Below, piece by piece: positions 58,092-64,000 of a stretch of 64,000 bases of DNA (the stretch's first letter is position 1; every line of letters begins with the position of its first letter). The position numbers and the translations under genes are program-made. This DNA comes from CSP1-4 sp963777975. GTDB taxonomy: Bacteria > Chloroflexota > Limnocylindria > Limnocylindrales > CSP1-4. The stretch lies in assembly GCA_963777975.1 (NCBI GenBank), contig CAVZSO010000009.1, positions 62,001 to 126,000 of the forward strand, in the 5' to 3' direction. The notes beneath the pieces were generated by a model. It was not told the origin of the DNA. It saw only the letters and a list, made by a program, of their open reading frames with translations, and ran no database searches.

Positions 58092-59525
58092 CTAGGGCCT
58101 CCAGCTATACCAGCGGAGGTCGTACTCGCCATCCATGGTGAGCAATCGGCTATAGCCGGAACCATCCGCGTTGGCGATGAACAGTCCCGGCCCATCCGCG
58201 TCGCCGCCCTGGAAGAGCAGCATCGACGAATCCGGTGACCACGTGGCGCAGCACGAACCGTTCGTGGCCGTGATCTGGTGGGCATCGCTGCCATCGGGCC
58301 TGACCAGCCAGACATCGCGGCTCCCGACCCCACCTGGATGGTCGAAGTCGTACGCGATCCACTCGCCGCTCGGTGACCAACGGGCGCTCGTCATGTAGGT
58401 CGAGTCCTCGGTGATCGGAGTCGCGTCACCGCCAGCGACGTCCACGACATACGCTCGGGACGTGGTGCCGTAGGTGGCCCCCGACCGGTCGAAAGCCGAG
58501 AAGGTCACTTGCTTCCCATCCGGCGACCAGCTCGCGCCGGGTCCGAAGGGGTCGCTGACCGCGACCCCGACGTTCGCGGGGTTCAACCTCCGCAGGTCAC
58601 CCGGCTGGTAGTGCTTCGTGCCGCTTCCCTTGACGGTCGTGTACCCGCCGGTGCCGATGACGAAGAGGTCGCCGGTCAGATCGGCGTTGGGCGATTCTCG
58701 GATGAACAGCAGCTTCGTGCCATCCGGCGAGAAGGCCAGCGGGATGTCGTGCTGGGCGCCCGGGTTCGATGTGAGTCGGATGAGTTCGCCGATCAGGCCG
58801 CCACCACCATTGGCGATCGAAAGATAGATGCCGGTCTTGCTCGGGTCACTCTCCGCCCAGCCGTCGAAGGCGAGGTTGTTGGTACTAGACCAGGCACCAG
58901 GCAAGAGGCTGAGACCGGGTGCGAAGTCCGACCACGCCGACTCCTCGAACGAGTCGCCTGACAGCTTGAGGACGGCCGGCACCATCCGGCCATCGACGTC
59001 CTCCGCGACGAGCGCCGCGTAGCCGTCAGGTGGCAGTGTCAGGCAGCATGCACCGCCATCCGATAGGAGCCGCTCGCCGGTGCCGTCGGGCGCGATCTCG
59101 TACAACCGATCCGAATCGGTCGCCGCGTCGTGGAGCCCGAAGACGATCGTGCCGTGGGCCTCGACGCCCGGGCCGATCCGGAGCCCCAGGGTGGACGATG
59201 GCGCCGGTGAGCCGGCCGGGGTCGAGGTCGGGCTTGGGTGAGGAGTTGCCGCCGCCGATGGCGATGGGCCACCAGTGTTGGGCGAGCGCCCGCCGAGCCA
59301 GACCGCGCCACCGACGACGAACACGACGACGACCGCCGCGCCCGCCAGCATGGCGAACCGTGAAGAGCCGTTCATGGTCGGGAACCTCCACGGCGCACGG
59401 AAGGTACGCCGTTGTGATGTGTGTTCGATAGTGCGGAGGACGGCGTCGACCGAGCGGCCGGGCAGGGCGTCGGTCCCTTCGCCGAGCCAACGATCCAGGA
59501 TCAGCTCGATGTCGGGTGTCGTCAT
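58092..59525 (-). CDS. Membrane anti-sigma-like protein with outer beta-propeller (module 4)
   Basis: 477 residues in one uninterrupted frame, the best complete example of the family here. Cytoplasmic start DIELILDRWLGEGTDALPGR with IEHTSQRRTFRAPWRFPTMN, membrane helix about residues 57-79, Ser/Pro/Thr linker, then propeller blades LAFSPDGTKLLFIRES, ASWSPDGKQVTFSAFD, ARWSPSGEWIAYDFDH and ATWSPDSSMLLFQGGD. Cys pairs (ACCLTLP, GSCCATW) are unusual for such a propeller. It overlaps the sigma gene by ATGA. An outer sensor that releases the sigma factor is the likely role. Confidence 0.82.
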   Translation of the reverse strand: MTTPDIELILDRWLGEGTDALPGRSVDAVLRTIEHTSQRRTFRAPWRFPTMNGSSRFAMLAGAAVVVVFVVGGAVWLGGRSPNTGGPSPSAAATPHPSPTSTPAGSPAPSSTLGLRIGPGVEAHGTIVFGLHDAATDSDRLYEIAPDGTGERLLSDGGACCLTLPPDGYAALVAEDVDGRMVPAVLKLSGDSFEESAWSDFAPGLSLLPGAWSSTNNLAFDGWAESDPSKTGIYLSIANGGGGLIGELIRLTSNPGAQHDIPLAFSPDGTKLLFIRESPNADLTGDLFVIGTGGYTTVKGSGTKHYQPGDLRRLNPANVGVAVSDPFGPGASWSPDGKQVTFSAFDRSGATYGTTSRAYVVDVAGGDATPITEDSTYMTSARWSPSGEWIAYDFDHPGGVGSRDVWLVRPDGSDAHQITATNGSCCATWSPDSSMLLFQGGDADGPGLFIANADGSGYSRLLTMDGEYDLRWYSWRP

Positions 59526-60088
59526 GCCGATCGTCCTCCGGCCATCGCGGGGCGAGCATCCGCTTCGAGGGCGGCGCGCATCTCGCGATGGGCGTAATGC
59601 AGTCGGGAACGGGCGGTGCCGGCGGGGATGCCGAGCGTTTCGGCGATCTCGTTGGGCTCGAGCCCGAGGTAGTGACGCAGGACCAGGAGCGCCCGTTGAT
59701 CGGGCGGCAGGCGGCGGAAGGCCCGCTCGAGGGCATCACGCTGGGCGATGGACGCGACAGGATCCGCTGAGAGGGGATCTGCGGCGGCCTCGAGGGGCAC
59801 GACGTGGATCGCCGCGCGGCGCGAAGCTCGCGACATCTCGAAACAGACGCGCACGAGGATGCGGGTGAGCCAGGCCTCGAAGCGATCGGGCTCGCGCAGG
59901 CGGGGCAGCTCCCGCCAGGCGATGACGAGTGCCTGCTGCACGGCATCGTCGGCCAGGTCGAGCTCGCGGAGGATCCTTCGCGCGACGCCGAACAGTCGGT
60001 CACCATGCGTGCGAACGAGGACGGCGAAGGCGTCCCGATCACCACGCTGCGCCAGCTGGACGAGGTCGCGATCCACCCTGCTCACCAT
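59522..60088 (-). CDS. ECF RNA polymerase sigma factor (module 4)
   Basis: 188 residues starting MVSRVDRDLVQLAQRGDRDAF. Region 2: DLADDAVQQALVIAWRELP; region 4: LPPDQRALLVLRHYLGLEPN and EIAETLGIPAGTARSRLHY. Stop and anti-sigma start overlap by 4 bases. Upstream the promoter motif is weaker (GCATTTGAAC) than in modules 1 to 3, so its control may differ. Confidence 0.93.
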   Translation of the reverse strand: MVSRVDRDLVQLAQRGDRDAFAVLVRTHGDRLFGVARRILRELDLADDAVQQALVIAWRELPRLREPDRFEAWLTRILVRVCFEMSRASRRAAIHVVPLEAAADPLSADPVASIAQRDALERAFRRLPPDQRALLVLRHYLGLEPNEIAETLGIPAGTARSRLHYAHREMRAALEADARPAMAGGRSA

Positions 60089-60144
60089 GCTGCGCGCTCG
60101 ACATGAGCGCGTCTACTGGTCCAGAGGGGATCGACGGCGCTGGC

Positions 60145-60154
60145 GTTCAAATGC
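60145..60154 (-). promoter_or_regulatory. Possible diverged ECF -35 element of sigma module 4
   Basis: GCATTTGAAC on the minus strand keeps the TTGAAC core of the module 1-3 motif, 56 bases before the start. No convincing -10 partner was found. Confidence 0.3.
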
Positions 60155-60271
60155 TGGCGGATCGGGACCGATCCAGGCGGTCGGTGTCAGTCGGAACCGG
60201 TCCTTGGTCCCACGACGACCGGACCACCGGGTGGCTGGTGGTAGCGGCCAGCCCCGGCCACCATCCCGACC

Positions 60272-61837
60272 ATGGTGTCGAAGACCGTCCTCGGCCGGTT
60301 CGGCGTGCTCGCCGCGGCTTCGCTGATGCTCGCGGCCAGCCTGCCGGTCACTGTCGCGGCGGCGACCGACAGCGACGGCGACCACCTCTCGGACCGATTC
60401 GAGCGCAACAAGTCGCTGACCAGCCCGCACCGCAAGGACTCCGACCGCGACGGCATTCCGGACGGCAAGGAGGACCCCGATCACGACGGCCTGACCAACC
60501 GGCAGGAGTCCATCGTGGGCACCCATCCGCGCAAGGCCGACACGGACGGCGACGGGACGCGCGACGACCACGAGAACGCCGACGGCGACGCGCTCTGGAA
60601 CCGGACCGAGTTCCGGGCCGACACCAGCCCGCTGCGCAAGGACACCGACCGGGATGGTCTCGGCGACGGCAAGGAGAACCCGGATCACGACGGGCTGACA
60701 AATCGCCAGGAGCAGGATCACGGGACGCATCCGCGCAGGGCCGACACGGACGGCGACGGCTATCGCGATGGGGTCGAGGTGACCGCCGGCACCGACCCGC
60801 TCGACCCGACAAGCTTCCCCGGTTCGTCGGCACCATCGCTCCGACCCCGACCCCGACTCCGAGCCTACCCGACACCGACGGCGGGTGGTCCCGGCCCGAC
60901 GCCGACCCCGGTCCCGACGCCCGTTCCGACGCCTGCCCCGACGCCGACCTCCGCACCCGCGCCAACCCCCACGGCGACCGCGGGCGCTGGCACGGCACCG
61001 ACGGTCCCCGGTGCGCCCGGCTGCCCGATCTTCCCCGCCAGCAACGTCTGGAACCAGCGCATCGATGGTCGCTCGGTGGCCGCGAACTCGGCGACGATGA
61101 TCAACGCCATCGGGCTCGACCGCGGGCTGCACATGGACTTCGGCTCGTTCGCCGGATACGGCATCCCGTACCAGGTCGTCGGTGCCAGCACGCCACGGTC
61201 GACGGTCACCTTCGAGTACGACGAAGACTCCGACCATGTCGGCTATCCCATCCCGGCCTCGCCGCTCATCGAAGGTGGCTCGGACGCGCACATCCTGATG
61301 ATCGATCGGGATGCCTGCCGCCTCTATGAGCTGTTCGCGGCGGCCAAGATCAACGGTTCATGGACGGCGGGCAGCGGCGCAACCTGGGACCTGCGCTCGA
61401 ACGATCTGCGGACCGAGGGCTGGACGAGCGCCGACGCGGCCGGCCTGCCCATCCTGCCGGGCTTGGTGCGTTACGACGAGGTCGCGGCGGGCGCCATCCA
61501 GCATGCACTGCGCTTCACGACCAGCCAGACGCGGCGCCTCTACATCTACCCCGCGAGGCATTACGCGAGCTCGTCCACCTCGACCTCGCTGCCACCGATG
61601 GGCCTTCGCGTCCGACTCAAGGCGTCCTACGACACATCGGGCTTCTCACCGCAGGCACGGGTCATCGCGGAAGCCCTCAAGCGCTACGGCATGATCCTGG
61701 CCGACAACGGCTCACCCTGGTACATCAGCGGCATGAGCGACCCGCATTTCGACGACAACGTGATGCACGAGCTGGACGTCATCATCGGTCGTGACCTGGA
61801 GGTCGTCGACACGACGGGGCTGGTGAACGGACCATAG
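60272..61837 (+). CDS. Secreted thrombospondin type-3-repeat protein with conserved C-terminal domain
   Basis: 521 residues. Signal peptide (residues 1-30), then about 140 residues of calcium-binding type-3 repeats (DSDGDHLSDRFE, DSDRDGIPDGKEDPDHDGLT and similar, Asp-rich DxDxDG). A Pro/Thr linker (PTPTPVPTPVPTPAPTP) follows near residues 205-240. Last is a 270-residue domain opening CPIFPASNVWNQRIDG and containing HILMIDRDACRLYELF and RLYIYPARHYAS. The final domain is conserved in look but its function is unknown to me. The linker may hide two compensating frame changes near 60835. It is divergent from sigma module 4. Confidence 0.78.
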   Translation: MVSKTVLGRFGVLAAASLMLAASLPVTVAAATDSDGDHLSDRFERNKSLTSPHRKDSDRDGIPDGKEDPDHDGLTNRQESIVGTHPRKADTDGDGTRDDHENADGDALWNRTEFRADTSPLRKDTDRDGLGDGKENPDHDGLTNRQEQDHGTHPRRADTDGDGYRDGVEVTAGTDPLDPTSFPGSSAPSLRPRPRLRAYPTPTAGGPGPTPTPVPTPVPTPAPTPTSAPAPTPTATAGAGTAPTVPGAPGCPIFPASNVWNQRIDGRSVAANSATMINAIGLDRGLHMDFGSFAGYGIPYQVVGASTPRSTVTFEYDEDSDHVGYPIPASPLIEGGSDAHILMIDRDACRLYELFAAAKINGSWTAGSGATWDLRSNDLRTEGWTSADAAGLPILPGLVRYDEVAAGAIQHALRFTTSQTRRLYIYPARHYASSSTSTSLPPMGLRVRLKASYDTSGFSPQARVIAEALKRYGMILADNGSPWYISGMSDPHFDDNVMHELDVIIGRDLEVVDTTGLVNGP

Positions 61838-61871
61838 CGGGAGGCCGAGGCCATCGGCCTGGCGCGTGTCG

Positions 61872-61877
61872 TACCAT
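61872..61877 (+). promoter_or_regulatory. Putative -10 box (TACCAT) of the aldolase gene
   Basis: TACCAT is followed by 9 bases and the ATG at 61887, with no ribosome-binding site between. Confidence 0.35.
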
Positions 61878-61886
61878 CGGCCGGCC

Positions 61887-62675
61887 ATGCCGACCGACCC
61901 GCTCCAGCCACGCACCGACCTCCGACGCCGCGTCCTCGCCGGCGAGGTGACGTTCGGCGCCTTCACCGGCGTCGGCTCCCCCATCGCGGCCGAGATCCTG
62001 GGCCGGACCGGGCTCGACTGGGTCATCCTGGACCTTGAGCACAGCCCGCTGACAGAGACCGACCTACTGACCAGCATCTACGCCCTCCAGACGACGCCAG
62101 CGGCCGCCCTCGTCCGCGTCGAGGAAGGCACCCGCCTGCGCATCGGCCGGGTCCTCGATCTCGGGGCCGAGGGCGTGATGATCCCCCGCCTCGAGACGGT
62201 CGAGCAGGCCGCCGACGGCGTTGGCTGGATGCGCTTCGCACCAGACGGGATGCGCGGCTTGGCGCTCTCGACTCGCGGCGCCGGCCAGAGCTCCGTCGCC
62301 CACGCCGACGTCCAGAAGCTCAATGCGTTGCCGGTCGGCATCTTCCAGATCGAGAGCCCGGCGGCTGTCTCGAACGCGGACGCCATGGCCTCCCTCGACG
62401 GCGTCGACGTCCTGTTCGTCGGTCCCACCGATCTCTCGCACAGCCTGGGCGTGCCCGGCCAGTTCCAGCACCCGACTTTTCTGGCCGCCCTCGACGCAGT
62501 CGGCGCGGCCTGTCGAGCACACGGCAAGGCGGCGGGCATCCTCCTCAAGGGCGCCGAGGACGTACCCGCCTACCTCGACCGTGGCTACACGTTCATCGGC
62601 CTGGGCTCAGACGGTGGCTGGATCTCGAGCGGCGCGCGCGTCGTGCTGGAGATGGCGCGCAACTTCACGAGCTGA
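61887..62675 (+). CDS. HpcH/HpaI-family aldolase
   Basis: 262 residues. TIM-barrel class II aldolase: GAFTGVGSPIAAEILG, LDWVILDLEHSPL (catalytic base region), GAEGVMIPRLET, GIFQIESPAAVSN with the metal Glu, and DVLFVGPTDLSHSLG with the metal Asp. Members cleave 4-hydroxy-2-oxo acids to pyruvate or oxaloacetate plus an aldehyde. The exact substrate (2,4-dihydroxyhept-2-ene-dioate, 2-keto-3-deoxy sugar acids or other) is not resolvable. The ATG at 61887 fits the TACCAT box upstream. Confidence 0.9.
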   Translation: MPTDPLQPRTDLRRRVLAGEVTFGAFTGVGSPIAAEILGRTGLDWVILDLEHSPLTETDLLTSIYALQTTPAAALVRVEEGTRLRIGRVLDLGAEGVMIPRLETVEQAADGVGWMRFAPDGMRGLALSTRGAGQSSVAHADVQKLNALPVGIFQIESPAAVSNADAMASLDGVDVLFVGPTDLSHSLGVPGQFQHPTFLAALDAVGAACRAHGKAAGILLKGAEDVPAYLDRGYTFIGLGSDGGWISSGARVVLEMARNFTS

Positions 62676-62700
62676 CGTCAGGTTCGCGTAAGTCCTGACG
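62676..62700. terminator. Hairpin after the aldolase gene
   Basis: CGTCAGG and CCTGACG form a perfect 7-base stem around 11 bases, starting right after the aldolase stop codon. There is no T-run. Confidence 0.35.
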
Positions 62701-62735
62701 AGCTACCGACGACGGCGCGACTCGGATCGCACGGC

Positions 62736-62764
62736 GACACCGGCGGGACGATCCCGCCGGTGTC
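62736..62764. terminator. Strong bidirectional hairpin between convergent genes
   Basis: GACACCGGCGGGA-CGA-TCCCGCCGGTGTC, a perfect 13-base stem with a 3-base loop, halfway between the aldolase and the convergent propeller gene. It has no T-run on either side, so it may act as a factor-assisted terminator or an RNA-protecting end. Confidence 0.55.
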
Positions 62765-62788
62765 AGGAGCGTGGTGCAGGTCCGAAGC

Positions 62789-64000
62789 CTAGGGCGTCGG
62801 AACCCAGGATCCGTAGTACGCCCAGCCGTTGGTCGTGCTGCCGAGGTCGGGGAACGTGTTGCTGAGCGGTGCCGGGTTGCTGCCATCGGCATCCATCAGC
62901 CACAACCCATTCCGACCGACCTGCGGAGAACCTTCGACGCCGTGAAGGTTGTTGTGGAAGTACAGGATCCGCCCGTCCGGCGTCCAACTCGGAGCACCGG
63001 TCGCCTGAGTGCCGCTCTCCGTGAGCTGCTGCAGGTCGGTGCCGTCGGGCCGCACGCTGAAGATACTGCTCGGACCGGTTCCTGCCGAGTTGTAGAGGGG
63101 GCTTGTCGCGAACACGATCCGTGACCCGTCCGGGGACCACGACGCGTCGCCGACATCTGTGAGTTGCAAGTTGATCTCATGGCTCTTGCCACTGGCGATG
63201 TCGTAGATCATCAGCTGTGACGAGAGGAGCTTCCCGGATGCGTCAATGTGAACCAGTCTGTAGACGATCTGGGCTCCGTCGGGCGACCATCGGGGTTGCT
63301 CCGGGCCACCGCCAGTGCCGTCAGTAGCCGGGTCCAGCACGCCGGTCGAGTCGAGCGGCGTAACCTTGCCCGTGGCGAGGTCACGGATGGCGAGGCTGGC
63401 CGTCTTACCGTCGTAGTGCGAGAAGACGATCCGCAGCCCGTCCGGCGCGAATGCGGGAAAGTCATCGTGGCACTGACAGGCGGTGGACACGAGTACGGGA
63501 GCGTCCCCGTCGATGGCGGCAAGCCAGATCTGGTCGGCGGTGCCGTGACTTGCAAAGGCCACCTTCGTCCCGTCTGGAGACACACTCGCGTGGTCCTTGC
63601 CGCCTGCCGGCTGGCCGGGCATGAACTCCCGCAGGCCGCTGCCGTCGGGGTTGATCAAGTAGAACCGCCTGATTTCCGCGTTCGGTTCGTTGGCGGCCTC
63701 TGATCCGTCGAATGCGTTGCCGAAGTGCTCGAGCAGGATGGTGCCTTTCATGCCGCGAAGGTCGGCCGTCGGGCTGGCCGCAGGCACGACAGCGGCCGAC
63801 GCGCTCGGCGCCAGCGTTGGGGTCGGCGTCGCAGGGGCGCCGATGTCGGGCCCCCCTCCGCCTCCGAAGAGGTAGTAGCCGCCGCCGAGCAGCAGCACGC
63901 CGATGACGGCTGCCGCGGCGACGCGCAAGACGTTTCCGTTCATTGGGATGAACCTCCAGGCGACGCCGAAGCGCCACTGTCTCGTGTGGTCAAGGCGATC
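62789..64000 (-). CDS. Membrane anti-sigma-like protein with outer beta-propeller (module 5, 5' end beyond window)
   Basis: At least 403 residues; the frame is still open at the window edge and reads DRLDHTRQWRFGVAWRFIPMNG there, matching IEHTSQRRTFRAPWRFPTMNG of module 4. An internal ATG at 63943 is therefore not the true start. Membrane helix VLRVAAAAVIGVLLLGGGYYLF, Pro/Thr linker, then a TolB-type propeller (ASVSPDGTKVAFAS, PAFAPDGLRIVFSH, PRWSPDGAQIVYRL, ASWSPDGSRIVFAT, PSWTPDGRILYFHN). The paired sigma gene is expected just past the window end. Confidence 0.8.
   Translation of the reverse strand, partial: DRLDHTRQWRFGVAWRFIPMNGNVLRVAAAAVIGVLLLGGGYYLFGGGGGPDIGAPATPTPTLAPSASAAVVPAASPTADLRGMKGTILLEHFGNAFDGSEAANEPNAEIRRFYLINPDGSGLREFMPGQPAGGKDHASVSPDGTKVAFASHGTADQIWLAAIDGDAPVLVSTACQCHDDFPAFAPDGLRIVFSHYDGKTASLAIRDLATGKVTPLDSTGVLDPATDGTGGGPEQPRWSPDGAQIVYRLVHIDASGKLLSSQLMIYDIASGKSHEINLQLTDVGDASWSPDGSRIVFATSPLYNSAGTGPSSIFSVRPDGTDLQQLTESGTQATGAPSWTPDGRILYFHNNLHGVEGSPQVGRNGLWLMDADGSNPAPLSNTFPDLGSTTNGWAYYGSWVPTP

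Noticed and set aside
63943..63943. ATG at 63943 as the start of the last propeller protein
   Set aside because: The frame stays open to the window edge and the extra residues match the cytoplasmic segment of module 4, so the gene is cut by the window.

Overview
The window is high-GC bacterial chromosomal DNA, densely coded on both strands, with no rRNA, tRNA, CRISPR array, IS element or phage gene that I can recognise. The gene mix suggests a Chloroflexota-type organism (Limnocylindria-like) or, less likely, an actinobacterium: F420-type oxidoreductases (9108, 17532), an MpaB/DUF2236 oxygenase, a fused-subunit 2-oxoacid:ferredoxin oxidoreductase, PknB-type receptor kinases and many ECF sigma/membrane anti-sigma pairs. 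No phylogenetic marker was tested, so the placement is inference.

Layout. 1-2 kb: two tandem receptor Ser/Thr kinases. 2-10 kb: leuC, leuD, a cyclophilin, a lipoprotein, a PucR-type regulator, a GNAT, ilvD, an F420-type PPOX protein and an M20 peptidase. 11-17 kb: MarR regulator, fabD, two fabF paralogues and an MpaB-like oxygenase. 17-22 kb: thioesterase, luciferase-like oxidoreductase, two paralogous membrane proteins and cysS. 22-27 kb: a secreted PKD-repeat protein and a large unrecognised protein. 27-32 kb: copper ATPase divergent from an alkylguanine-DNA methyltransferase, then an Xaa-Pro-type peptidase. 32-37 kb: korAB bracketed by two CBS proteins, then an FAH-family hydrolase. 37-40 kb: a GGDEF protein and a PQQ-type sugar dehydrogenase. 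40-44 kb: two ECF sigma/anti-sigma modules. 44-52 kb: hpd, a PDZ-containing histidine kinase with its NarL regulator, and a DrrAB-like ABC exporter. 52-56 kb: cupin-cyclase fusion, FAH-family hydrolase, YjbQ and homogentisate dioxygenase. 56-64 kb: two more sigma/anti-sigma modules, a thrombospondin-type-3 surface protein, an HpcH/HpaI aldolase and a fifth beta-propeller sensor running off the end.

Three themes stand out. First, a repeated signalling module: an ECF sigma gene overlapping by ATGA a single-pass membrane protein with a short anti-sigma-like N-terminus and a variable outer domain (beta-propeller or other). There are four full copies and a truncated fifth, and three sigma genes share one upstream promoter-like motif. 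Second, many genes have a TANNCT-type -10 box 6-10 bases before the start codon and no Shine-Dalgarno, pointing to leaderless transcription. Third, about 25 to 30 conserved reading frames are broken by single-base shifts. Where resolvable, removing one extra base usually restores the gene, so residual assembly error is more likely than mass pseudogenisation; these genes are annotated as whole genes spanning the shifts.

Metabolically the window covers branched-chain amino acid synthesis (leuCD, ilvD), fatty acid synthesis (fabD, fabF x2), ferredoxin-linked 2-oxoacid metabolism (korAB), and tyrosine/homogentisate breakdown (hpd at 44.5 kb, hmgA and an FAH-family gene at 53-56 kb).
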